A DNA stretch of 64,000 nucleotides from Pseudarthrobacter sp. IC2-21 (GTDB lineage: Bacteria; Actinomycetota; Actinomycetes; Actinomycetales; Micrococcaceae). Within the stretch, counting starts at the first letter, position 1; each line of letters begins with the position of its first letter. The notes beneath the pieces are model-generated. The model worked only from the letters and a program-made list of their open reading frames with translations, did no database searches and was not told the DNA's origin. A program made the position numbers and the translations under genes. The DNA lies in NCBI RefSeq assembly GCF_034048115.1, contig NZ_CP139145.1, positions 2,170,001 to 2,234,000 on the forward strand, in the 5' to 3' direction. Below are positions 47,867-55,922 of this stretch, piece after piece.

Positions 47867-49654
47867 TTACTCGCCCTTTTTGGGCTCTTCCGCCTTGGCC
47901 TGCGGCTTGAAGTCCACACCGGCTTCCTTACGCTGCTGCGCTGTGATGGGCGCCGGAGCCTGGGTGAGCGGATCGTAGCCGTTGCCGGTCTTCGGGAAAG
48001 CGATGACGTCGCGGATGGACTCCACGCCTGCCAGGAGCGCAACCACCCGGTCCCAGCCAAAAGCGATGCCGCCGTGCGGAGGGGCGCCGAACTTGAAGCC
48101 TTCGAGCAGGAAGCCGAACTTGGTCTGGGCGTCCTCGCGGTCCAGGCCCATCAGTTCAAACACGCGTTCCTGGACATCGCGCTCGTGGATACGGATGGAG
48201 CCGCCGCCGATTTCGTTGCCGTTGCAAACGATGTCGTAGGCGTAGGACAGGGCAGATTCCGGGTCCATGTCGAACGTGTCCAGGAATTCCGGCTTCGGCG
48301 AGGTGAAGGCGTGGTGGACTGCGGTCCACTTGCCCGCGCCAACCGCCACGTCACCGGATGCCACCGCTGCGGCGGCCGGCTCGAACATCGGCGCGTCCAC
48401 AACCCAGCAGAAGGCCCAGTCCGCGGGGTTGATCAGGCCGGTGCGGTGGCCGATCTCAACACGGGCAGCGCCGAGGAGGGCGCGGGCCGCGGACTTCTCA
48501 CCGGCGGCAAAGAAGATGCAGTCGCCGGGCTTGGCACCAACAGCGTCCGCAAGGCCGGCCCGCTCGGTGTCGGTCAGGTTTTTGGCGACGGGCCCTGCCA
48601 GTTCGCCGTCTTCCTTGAAGAGGACGTAGGCCAGGCCCTTGTGGCCGCGCTGCTTGGCAAACTCCTGCCACCCGTCAAGGGTGCGGCGCGGCTGGGAGGC
48701 GCCACCGGGCATCACCACGGCACCAACGTAGGGGGCCTTGAAGACGCCGAAGTTGGTGTCCTTGAAGAACTCGGTGAGTTCGGTGAGTTCCACGCCAAAA
48801 CGAAGATCGGGCTTGTCCGAACCGTACCGTGCCATCGCGTCCGCATAGGTGATGCGCTGGATGGGGGTGGGGATCTCGACGTCGATCAGTTTCCACAGTG
48901 CCTTGACGATGTTTTCGCCGATGGCAATGATGTCGTCCTGGTCCACGAAGCTGGCTTCGATGTCCAGCTGGGTGAATTCCGGCTGGCGGTCGGCGCGGAA
49001 GTCCTCATCGCGGTAGCAGCGCGCGATCTGGTAGTACTTCTCGAAGCCGCCCACCTGCAGCAGCTGCTTGAAAAGCTGCGGGGACTGCGGCAGGGCGTAC
49101 CAGGAACCCGGGGCCAGGCGCGCGGGGACCACGAAGTCACGGGCGCCTTCCGGCGTCGAACGCGTCAGCGTGGGAGTCTCGATTTCGACGAAGCCGTCCT
49201 GGTGGAGCAGCTCGCGGGCAACCCGGTTGGCCTCGGAGCGAAGGCGAAGGTTGCGGGCGGGGCCAGGGCGGCGCAGGTCAAGGTAGCGGTGCTTCAGGCG
49301 TGCCTCCTCGCCCACTTCGACGTGCTCGTCGATCTGGAACGGCAGCGGGTCCGAGGTGTTGAGGATGACCACCTTGTCCGCCATGACCTCGATCGATCCG
49401 GTGGCTAGGGCCGGGTTCTCGTTGCCCTCGGGACGCTGGGAAACGGTGCCCGTGACCTGCAGGACGTATTCGTTGCGCAGGCCGTGGAAGACCTCTTCTT
49501 CACGGACCACAACCTGGGCTACGCCGGACGCATCGCGCAAGTCCACGAATGCGACCCCACCGTGATCGCGGCGGCGGCCAACCCAGCCAGCCAGAGTTAC
49601 GGTTTGTCCAATGTGCTCGGAGCGAAGGGATCCGAGGTCATGTGTGCGCAGCAC
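47867..49654 (-). CDS. aspS: Aspartyl-tRNA synthetase, probably non-discriminating (595 aa)
   Basis: A class II synthetase. The N-terminal OB domain ([21 protein letters not shown]), the motif-2 region [19 protein letters not shown], the bacterial GAD insert and motif 3 ([17 protein letters not shown]) are all seen. In many actinobacteria this enzyme charges both tRNA-Asp and tRNA-Asn, the latter corrected by GatCAB; that is family knowledge. The GTG start is preceded by a GGAG-like site (AAGGAGACAG lies on the opposite strand, so the site is weak). C-terminus is Lys/Glu rich. Confidence 0.96.
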   Translation of the reverse strand: MLRTHDLGSLRSEHIGQTVTLAGWVGRRRDHGGVAFVDLRDASGVAQVVVREEEVFHGLRNEYVLQVTGTVSQRPEGNENPALATGSIEVMADKVVILNTSDPLPFQIDEHVEVGEEARLKHRYLDLRRPGPARNLRLRSEANRVARELLHQDGFVEIETPTLTRSTPEGARDFVVPARLAPGSWYALPQSPQLFKQLLQVGGFEKYYQIARCYRDEDFRADRQPEFTQLDIEASFVDQDDIIAIGENIVKALWKLIDVEIPTPIQRITYADAMARYGSDKPDLRFGVELTELTEFFKDTNFGVFKAPYVGAVVMPGGASQPRRTLDGWQEFAKQRGHKGLAYVLFKEDGELAGPVAKNLTDTERAGLADAVGAKPGDCIFFAAGEKSAARALLGAARVEIGHRTGLINPADWAFCWVVDAPMFEPAAAAVASGDVAVGAGKWTAVHHAFTSPKPEFLDTFDMDPESALSYAYDIVCNGNEIGGGSIRIHERDVQERVFELMGLDREDAQTKFGFLLEGFKFGAPPHGGIAFGWDRVVALLAGVESIRDVIAFPKTGNGYDPLTQAPAPITAQQRKEAGVDFKPQAKAEEPKKGE

Positions 49655-49706
49655 AGCACGCCTTTCTGAAGGAGACAGCAGGAAAACTAAGACTTAAAGA
49701 TGCATA

Positions 49707-49727
49707 GGATCGTTCCGGGAACAATCC
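49707..49727. promoter_or_regulatory. Near-perfect 21-bp palindrome between aspS and the permease gene
   Basis: GGATCGTTCC-G-GGAACAATCC has 9 of 10 matching positions around a perfect core GTTCC-G-GGAAC. It lies in the 110-base divergent gap, 38 bases before the permease ATG and 53 before the aspS start. It is a candidate operator for a dimeric regulator; which gene it controls is open. Confidence 0.45.
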
Positions 49728-49764
49728 CGTTTGAGTTTACCCGCTGGAAAGGCGCCGCTCCCCC

Positions 49765-51030
49765 ATGAACCCCCACCGGCAGCTCCAGAGAAGGCTCGGC
49801 GTGTTCGACGCCACCTCCATCGGACTCGGCTCCATGCTTGGTGCCGGCGTCTTTGTGGTCTTCTCCCCGGCTGCAGGCCTGGCCGGTCAATTCCTGGTTC
49901 TTGCTGTCCTGCTCGCTGCTGCAGTGGCCTACTGCAATGCGGTAGCGTCCGCCGAACTGGCGGCCCGGTATCCGGCCAGCGGCGGCACCTATGTCTACGG
50001 CCGGCAGCGGCTGGGCGAATGGCCGGGCTTCTTGGCGGGGTGGGGCTTTGTCAGCGGAAAATCCGCGTCCTGTGCTGCCATGGCACTGACGTTCGGCCAC
50101 TATATGGCGCCGGACTACGCCGTGCCCGTTGCCGTAGCCGCCGTGGTTTCCCTGACTGCTGTGAACCTCTTTGGGATTACCCGCACGGCACTGCTCACCC
50201 GGGTCCTGCTCTGCTTTGTCGTGGCCGTTCTCCTCTTTGTGGCCGTAGCGGCTTTCGTCGGCCCGCACCCGACCTGGGCGGTAGCAGCCGACGGCGGCCC
50301 GGGTGCAGGCGGGACGGCCGCCGGCGGGTTGGGAGGTGTGCTGCCTGCGGCGGGCCTGATGTTCTTCGCCTTTGCCGGTTACGCCCGGATTGCCACCCTG
50401 GGCGAGGAAGTCAAGGATCCGGCCAGGACCATCCCACGCGCAATCCTCGCCGCATTGGGCGCCGCGTTTGTCATCTACCTGGGACTGGCGCTGCTGCTCC
50501 AGAACCATCTGCCGGACGGCCGGCTGGCCGCCACCGATGTGCCGCTTCTGGACGCCGTGCTCCACTCGCGGCTCGCCGCGGGCGCACCGCTGGTTCAGGC
50601 CGGCGCGGCGGCCGCCAGCCTCGGCGCCCTGTTGGCGCTCATCACCGGCGTGGGCCGGACAACCCTGGCCATGGCACGCGAGCGGGATCTCCCGGCGGCA
50701 CTGGCGAAGGTGGGCGGACAGCATACTGTGCCGTTCGTGGCGGAACTTGCCGTGGCCGCCGTCGTGATTCTGCTTCTGCTGACCACTGACGTGATGGCTG
50801 TGGTTGGCTTCTCCAGCTTCGGCGTGCTGATCTACTATGCCATCACCAACGCCGCCGCCTTCACCCTCGAGAAGCACCCGCCCCACGCACCCAGGTGGCT
50901 CAATGTGGCCGGCTTCGGGGGCTACCTGCTGCTCGCCTTCACGCTGCCGCCGGCGTCCGTCCTGGGGATGGCTGCCGTTCTTGCGGCCGGCGTTGCGGTC
51001 CGGTTCCTGGTGGTCCGGCTGCGCCGCTAG
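49765..51030 (+). CDS. APC-family amino-acid permease (421 aa)
   Basis: Twelve hydrophobic spans with the family opening LGVFDATSIGLGSMLGAGVF (residues 10-29), the substrate region SAELAARYPASGGTYVYGR, and FAFAGYARIATLGEEVKDPARTIPRA in the middle (seen by its core GEEVKDPARTIPRA). It should import or exchange amino acids or amines. The substrate is not clear. The ATG lies inside a GC-rich stretch, with GGAAAGG about 13 bases upstream. It converges on hisS with ten bases between the stops. Confidence 0.88.
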   Translation: MNPHRQLQRRLGVFDATSIGLGSMLGAGVFVVFSPAAGLAGQFLVLAVLLAAAVAYCNAVASAELAARYPASGGTYVYGRQRLGEWPGFLAGWGFVSGKSASCAAMALTFGHYMAPDYAVPVAVAAVVSLTAVNLFGITRTALLTRVLLCFVVAVLLFVAVAAFVGPHPTWAVAADGGPGAGGTAAGGLGGVLPAAGLMFFAFAGYARIATLGEEVKDPARTIPRAILAALGAAFVIYLGLALLLQNHLPDGRLAATDVPLLDAVLHSRLAAGAPLVQAGAAAASLGALLALITGVGRTTLAMARERDLPAALAKVGGQHTVPFVAELAVAAVVILLLLTTDVMAVVGFSSFGVLIYYAITNAAAFTLEKHPPHAPRWLNVAGFGGYLLLAFTLPPASVLGMAAVLAAGVAVRFLVVRLRR

Positions 51031-51040
51031 CCGGCGCCGG

Positions 51041-52414
51041 TCAGGCCTGGGCAGGCACCGCCGCGGCCGTGGTGCTCACCTGAACGGTGAGGTCTTCCGA
51101 CGGCGGCGACCAGATTTCGGGAAAGGCAACCACTTGCTCGCCGGAGCGGATGTCTTTGACCTGGTGGTTGCCCTCGTCATCGGTGAACCAGACGAAGGGG
51201 ATGCCGCGGCGGTCCGCGAACTTGATCTGCTTGCCGAACTTTTCCGCCTTGGCCGCCACTTCCGTGGCGATGCCGCGGCTGCGGAGCTGGGCAGCCACGT
51301 CCTGGGCGGCGCCCCAGCTCTCATCGTTCGTGAGCGCCACCAGCACCGCCGTGGGAACGGACCGGGAGGCTTTGGCCAGATCCTGGCTGAGGATGCGGGA
51401 CACCAGCCGGGTGACGCCGATGGAGAGCCCGACGCCGGGGAACTTGCGGTTGCCCTTGCTAGCCAGGGCATCGTAGCGGCCGCCGGAACAGATGGATCCG
51501 AGCTGCTCGTGGCCTACCAGGACCGTCTCCACCACGGTGCCCGTGTAGTAGTCGAGGCCGCGGGCAATGCTGAGATCGGCCACCACCTTGCCCGGTGCGC
51601 GCTGCACGGCAGCCTCGATGACCTGCTCCAGTTCGTTCAGGCCTTCCTCCAGCAGGTCATTGGTCACGCCGAGGGCCTGGACCTGGGCAACAAAGGAGGT
51701 GTCCTCGGTTCGGATTCCGGCCAGCTGCAACGCGAGCTGCGCCTGTTCGTCCGATGCGCCGAGTTCAGTCTTCAGCAATTCAGCGACCCTGGCAGGACCG
51801 ATCTTTTCCAGCTTGTCGATGCTGCGGAGCACCCCGGCCGTGTCTTCAAGGCCGATCCCGCGGTAAAAGCCTTCGGCGAGCTTGCGGTTGTTGATGCGCA
51901 GGCGGAAGTCCGGGATGGGAAGGGCGCTGAGCGCCTCGGCGATCACCAGGGCGATTTCCACGTCGTACCGGAAGGGCAGCTCGCCGTCGCCCACCACGTC
52001 GATGTCCGCCTGGGTGAATTCCCGGGCCCGGCCTTCCTGCGGGCGCTCCCCGCGCCACACTTTCTGGATCTGGTAGCGCCGGAACGGGAACGCCAGGTAG
52101 CCGGCGTTTTCGACGACGTAGCGGGCAAACGGCACGGTCAGGTCAAAGTGCAGAGCCAGTGCGTGCGGATCGGATTTTGCCTTGGCGGAATCCGGGTCGG
52201 CTTCATCGTCCTGCAGCCGGCTGAGACCGTAAACCTCTTTATCGATCTCGCCTTTGCGCAGCAACTGGCCGACAGTCTCCACGGCCCGGGTCTCGATTGA
52301 CCCGAAGCCGTGCAACTCAAAAACCCTGCGGAGGGTGTCCAGCACGTGCAGCTCCACCAGCCGCTCCTCGGGAAGCCACTCGGGGAATCCGGACAGGGAG
52401 GCGGTGCGTGCCAT
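51041..52414 (-). CDS. hisS: Histidyl-tRNA synthetase (457 aa)
   Basis: A class II synthetase for tRNA-His. It has YQIQKVWRGERPQEGRAREF (motif 2), the histidine-binding RGLDYYTGTVVE, CSGGRYDALA, and an anticodon domain at the end. The ATG at 52414 is chosen because GAGGAG lies upstream and the family starts there; the open frame before it has no match. No T-box leader is seen in the 232-base divergent gap. Confidence 0.95.
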   Translation of the reverse strand: MARTASLSGFPEWLPEERLVELHVLDTLRRVFELHGFGSIETRAVETVGQLLRKGEIDKEVYGLSRLQDDEADPDSAKAKSDPHALALHFDLTVPFARYVVENAGYLAFPFRRYQIQKVWRGERPQEGRAREFTQADIDVVGDGELPFRYDVEIALVIAEALSALPIPDFRLRINNRKLAEGFYRGIGLEDTAGVLRSIDKLEKIGPARVAELLKTELGASDEQAQLALQLAGIRTEDTSFVAQVQALGVTNDLLEEGLNELEQVIEAAVQRAPGKVVADLSIARGLDYYTGTVVETVLVGHEQLGSICSGGRYDALASKGNRKFPGVGLSIGVTRLVSRILSQDLAKASRSVPTAVLVALTNDESWGAAQDVAAQLRSRGIATEVAAKAEKFGKQIKFADRRGIPFVWFTDDEGNHQVKDIRSGEQVVAFPEIWSPPSEDLTVQVSTTAAAVPAQA

Positions 52415-52506
52415 GGTGGATGTTCTCCTCTTGATGAAAGGCGCCTGGTACTCGCCCGGCATTCCACCCGAAACGGGCCAGGAACGGCGGCTGTCCAGCA
52501 ACTCAT

Positions 52507-52568
52507 GCATAAACTATGTGCGGCAGTCAGTTTATGCGCCATCTGCCCGCATCTCTAATACGCGGGCA
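52507..52568. promoter_or_regulatory. Inverted repeats in the hisS / cyclophilin divergent gap
   Basis: GCATAAACT (52507-52515) and AGTTTATGC (52529-52537) form a perfect 9-bp inverted repeat with a 13-base spacer. A second pair, TGCCCGC (52544-52550) and GCGGGCA (52562-52568), flanks a TAATAC hexamer that could be the -10 of the plus-strand gene. The rest of the gap (52415-52646) shows nothing else that I recognise. Confidence 0.35.
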
Positions 52569-52646
52569 GTGGACGCGCAAGGCTGCCGCCACACCTCTGC
52601 GCCCGGGCCTTCATAACCGGCGGCAGAACGACTTACAGGAGGACCC

Positions 52647-53453
52647 TTGGCGGCCAGTTCACGCGGTGCCCGCGAAGCCAAACGGCGTGTCCAGCAGATG
52701 GAGGCCAAGCGCGAGCTGCGGCGGGACCAGGAATCGCGGCGCAAACGCGACAATGTCATCGCCGCCGGCGCGGCAGGCGCCGCCGTGGTCCTCGCCGTCG
52801 TCCTTCAGTTCACCGTCTTCGCCGGCAACCCGACCGAAGACGAGTTTGCTGCAGCAGAAGCCGGACTGACCCCGCCCTCAGCCTCCCCCACAACGTCCGC
52901 ACCGCCCACCAACGCGGCCAACATCCCGTCCCCGGACACGGCCGCCGGGAAAGTGTTCACCGGCGAGCTGGCGCTGAACCGCGGCAAACTCGGCATCGAA
53001 CTTGACGGCACCAAGGCACCGCAGGCGGCAGCCGTGTTCAAATCGCTCAGCGATGAAGGCTACTTCACCGGCAAGACCTGCCACCGCCTCACCACCGGGG
53101 ACAACTTCGGCGTCCTGCAGTGCGGCTCGGCCGATGGCAAGGGCGGCGGAAACCCCGACTACACGTGGGGTCCGCTGGAAAATGTCCCGGCTGACAACCT
53201 GTACCCGGCCGGCACCATAGCCGTGGCAAGGACGGGCAACAATGCCTACGGCAACGGCACACAGTTCTTTATTGTCTACAAGGACACGGTGATTCCAGCC
53301 GATACTGCCGGCGGTTATACGGTGGTGGGCAAGGTGACGTCCGGGCTGGATGTTGTGTCCGGCATCGCAGCGGCGGGGATTACTCCCGGCAGCAGCAACA
53401 TGGACGGCGCGCCCGTGGAATCAGTCACGATAGACTCGGTTTCTCTGAAGTAG
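52647..53453 (+). CDS. Membrane-anchored cyclophilin-type peptidyl-prolyl isomerase (268 aa)
   Basis: A basic helical N-terminus (EAKRRVQQMEAKRELRRDQESRRKR, by its core RRVQQMEAKRELRRDQ) leads into one membrane span (about 37-60) and an external linker rich in Pro, Ser and Thr. The cyclophilin domain lies at about 95-268. It keeps the catalytic Arg (TCHRLTTG), the Gln-Cys-Gly stretch in place of QGGD, and TGNNAYGNGTQFFIVY. It should fold exported proteins. The start is a TTG with a strong AGGAGG four bases upstream. Confidence 0.9.
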   Translation: MAASSRGAREAKRRVQQMEAKRELRRDQESRRKRDNVIAAGAAGAAVVLAVVLQFTVFAGNPTEDEFAAAEAGLTPPSASPTTSAPPTNAANIPSPDTAAGKVFTGELALNRGKLGIELDGTKAPQAAAVFKSLSDEGYFTGKTCHRLTTGDNFGVLQCGSADGKGGGNPDYTWGPLENVPADNLYPAGTIAVARTGNNAYGNGTQFFIVYKDTVIPADTAGGYTVVGKVTSGLDVVSGIAAAGITPGSSNMDGAPVESVTIDSVSLK

Positions 53454-53519
53454 GAAGCCCGGCCTCACGGCTGCGGTGCAGTATGTGAGTATTTTCCTCC
53501 AAGCGAAAGACTTTTAGCG

Positions 53520-55136
53520 GTGACAGACAGTCAGAAATCCGACGAAACAGCAACAGACCTGACCGAGGCAACGGCCCCCGGGGCCGAGCAGGCAGTAGCT
53601 GACCCTTCAACACCTGATGCAGCAGTCGCCGAGCGCGCCACTGTTCCGCCGGCCGAGGCCGGCCAGGACGCGACCCCGGCGGCCACGGACGCCCAGGACG
53701 GCCCTGAAGCGCAGGACGCGCCGGAAAGCCAGGTGGCCCCGGATGCGCAGGACGCGCCCGACGCCCCGCAGCCGGCAGCCCCTGCGCCGCGGCCCGCTCC
53801 GTCACCGGCAGCCTTCGCTGCGCGACCGAAACCGGCCGCCGCCGCACCCGCCGCAACTCCCGCCCCTGTTGCTCCGGCCACGTCGCTGGCGGAAGCTGCC
53901 CGGTGGGGTCGTGTTGAAGGTGATGGCCACGTGTTCCTGACCATCGATGGCGAGGAACACCCGGTTGGCCAGTACCCGGACGTCAGCGACGATGAAGCCC
54001 TCGCGTACTTCGCGCGGAAATATGACGACATTGTGGCGCAGGTGCTGCTCCTGGAGCAGCGCGTCAGCTCCAAGGCGCCCAGCACTGACATGCAAAAGAC
54101 GGTGACCCATCTTCGCGAGCAGCTGGCCGAGCGCAACATGGTGGGCGACCTCCGGTCAGCCGAAGCGCGCCTCGATGCCGTGTCGGCGCAGATCACCGAG
54201 CTCGAAAAAGCGGAGAAGGCAGAGCACGACGCCGTCCGCGCCGCCGAACTCGCCGCCCGTGAGGCAATCGTCTCCGAAGCGGAGGAAATCTCCGGCCAGG
54301 ATCCTGCCCAGATCCAGTGGAAGACGTCCAGCGCACGGATGAATGAACTCTTTGAAAGCTGGAAGGCAGCCCAGAAGAGCGGTGTCCGTCTTGGCCGCAG
54401 CAACGAAGACGCCCTTTGGAAGCGGTTCCGTGCCGCACGGACGGTATTCGACCGTCACCGCCGCGCATACTTCTCCCAGCTGGACAGCACCAATTCGGCC
54501 GCTAAATCGGCCAAGGAAAAGCTCATTGCCGAGGCCGAGGCATTGTCTTCCTCCACCGACTGGGGCTTCGCCGCCGGCGAGTACCGCCGGCTCATGGACG
54601 AATGGAAGGCCTCCCCGCGGGCAAGCCGCAAAGACGACGACGCCCTGTGGGCCCGTTTCCGCGCCGCCCAGGACGTCTTCTTCACTTCCCGGCAGGCAGC
54701 CAACGAAGAGATCGACCAGGAGTATGCGGCCAACCTCACGGTGAAGGAAGAACTCCTGACCGAGGCCAACGCCATCCTGCCGGTCAAGGACCTCGCTGCC
54801 GCCAAGAAGGCCCTTCAGTCCGTCCGGGACCGCTGGGAAGAAGCAGGCAAGGTTCCCCGCGCCGACATGGGGCGGATCGAAGCCGGGCTTCGCAAGGTGG
54901 AAGACGCCGTCCGCCACGCCGAAGAGGAAAACTGGCAGCGCTCCAACCCGGAGACGAAGGCCCGCACCAACAGCGCCCTCTCGCAGCTGGAGGCCGCCAT
55001 TGCCGGGCTCCAGGACGATCTGCAGAAAGCGGAGAAGGCCGGCGACGAGCGAAAGATCAAGGCCGCACGGGAAGCCCTGGAGGCGCGGCAGGCCTGGCTT
55101 GACCAGATCCAGCGTTCCGCCAGCGAGCTGGCCTAA
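53520..55136 (+). CDS. DUF349-domain coiled-coil protein (538 aa)
   Basis: The N-terminal 125 residues are disordered and Ala/Pro rich with acidic repeats (DAQDGPEAQDAPES). Several DUF349 units follow: ELFESWKAAQKSGVRLGRSNEDALWKRF (seen by its core GRSNEDALWKRFRAAR), EWKASPRASRKDDDALWARFRAAQ, and a third near the end. The protein is mostly coiled coil. DUF349 proteins have no settled function. It begins with a GTG and weak ribosome site, 66 bases after the cyclophilin gene, and ends at a strong hairpin. Confidence 0.86.
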   Translation: MTDSQKSDETATDLTEATAPGAEQAVADPSTPDAAVAERATVPPAEAGQDATPAATDAQDGPEAQDAPESQVAPDAQDAPDAPQPAAPAPRPAPSPAAFAARPKPAAAAPAATPAPVAPATSLAEAARWGRVEGDGHVFLTIDGEEHPVGQYPDVSDDEALAYFARKYDDIVAQVLLLEQRVSSKAPSTDMQKTVTHLREQLAERNMVGDLRSAEARLDAVSAQITELEKAEKAEHDAVRAAELAAREAIVSEAEEISGQDPAQIQWKTSSARMNELFESWKAAQKSGVRLGRSNEDALWKRFRAARTVFDRHRRAYFSQLDSTNSAAKSAKEKLIAEAEALSSSTDWGFAAGEYRRLMDEWKASPRASRKDDDALWARFRAAQDVFFTSRQAANEEIDQEYAANLTVKEELLTEANAILPVKDLAAAKKALQSVRDRWEEAGKVPRADMGRIEAGLRKVEDAVRHAEEENWQRSNPETKARTNSALSQLEAAIAGLQDDLQKAEKAGDERKIKAAREALEARQAWLDQIQRSASELA

Positions 55137-55156
55137 CACGCACCCAGCTGCCGGCC

Positions 55157-55204
55157 GCACAGGCCCGGGACCGGTTATCCACATAACCGGCACCGGGCCT
55201 GTGC
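55157..55204 (+). terminator. Terminator after the DUF349 gene, with TTATCCACA in the loop
   Basis: GCACAGGCCCGG (55157-55168) pairs with CCGGGCCTGTGC (55193-55204); after a two-base mismatch CCGGTTAT (55171-55178) pairs with ATAACCGG (55183-55190). The loop is CCAC. The top of the hairpin spells TTATCCACA (55175-55183), a perfect DnaA-box sequence. GTTTAG follows. Confidence 0.65.
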
Positions 55205-55235
55205 CGTTTAGCCGGCGACGCGGCAGGATGGGTGG

Positions 55236-55922
55236 ATGGCCACCCCGTCACCTCCCCAACACCCCGACCTCTACTCGCCGGGGCGGCCCTTCAGCTGGCC
55301 CGAACTCCAGGCCCTCGCAGCCGACGGTGTCCTGACACGGTTCCATCAGCATGGCTACGCATTGCCCGATCTTCAGGTCTCGGCCCAGCTGAGGGCCCGG
55401 GCGGCCGCCAATGCCGTGCCCGCACAGGTGCGGCAACGGGTGGTGGCGGGCAGGATGACGGCTGCCTGGATCTACGGTTGCGCCGAGGAACCGGACAAGC
55501 TGGCGTTGCTGGTGGATGCCACAAGGCGCATTTCCAGCCTCCGCAGCACCCGGGGCTGCACGCTCCATGAAGTCAGGCTTGGCCCCTGTGACGTGGTCAG
55601 CATCGGCGGCCTCATGGTCTCCAGCCCGCTCCGGACCGCCGTGGACATCGCGCTGCACGTCGAGGCGCACCGGGCCGTGCCCGCCCTTGCGGGACTGCTG
55701 GCCCGCCCCGAGCAGGACGTCCGGCTGCGCCTGCTGGTCCTCGCCATCGAAGCCACGCCAAGGGTCCCGCACAAAAGGGCCGCCTTGGAGAAACTCGCGC
55801 TCTTAGCTCCGGCGCTTGTTGCCGGTGGTCCGGTAGACGTCGAACACTCCGTCGATGCGTCGGACGGCGCTGAGGACGTGGCTGAGGTACTTGGGGTCAC
55901 CCATCTCGAACGCGAACCGTGA
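55236..55922 (+). CDS. AbiEi-like hypothetical protein overlapping the relA gene (228 aa)
   Basis: The protein has an N-terminal DNA-binding-like helix region ([25 protein letters not shown]) and a middle part typical of AbiEi antitoxin-like and DUF559-linked proteins ([48 protein letters not shown]). No endonuclease domain follows and no AbiEii toxin is next to it. The last 40 codons (from about 55803) run antisense through the 3' end of relA, and their translation looks like non-selected sequence. The ATG start has no clear ribosome site. Probably a remnant or orphan. Confidence 0.6.
   Translation: MATPSPPQHPDLYSPGRPFSWPELQALAADGVLTRFHQHGYALPDLQVSAQLRARAAANAVPAQVRQRVVAGRMTAAWIYGCAEEPDKLALLVDATRRISSLRSTRGCTLHEVRLGPCDVVSIGGLMVSSPLRTAVDIALHVEAHRAVPALAGLLARPEQDVRLRLLVLAIEATPRVPHKRAALEKLALLAPALVAGGPVDVEHSVDASDGAEDVAEVLGVTHLEREP

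Noticed and set aside
49687..50886. A 399-codon minus-strand frame opposite the permease
   Set aside because: Composition is Gly/Gln/His/Arg-rich shadow sequence; the permease on the plus strand has clear membrane spans and motifs.
52415..52646. T-box leader for hisS
   Set aside because: No T-box bulge sequence, specifier loop or terminator was seen; the repeats present lie between divergent genes.
53520..53900. Repeat array in the N-terminus of the DUF349 gene
   Set aside because: The Ala/Pro/Gln/Asp bias makes the DNA look repetitive, but units are not regular in length or sequence.
55236..55922. Type IV toxin-antitoxin pair
   Set aside because: The AbiEi-like protein has no AbiEii nucleotidyltransferase partner next to it; the neighbours are relA and a DUF349 gene.
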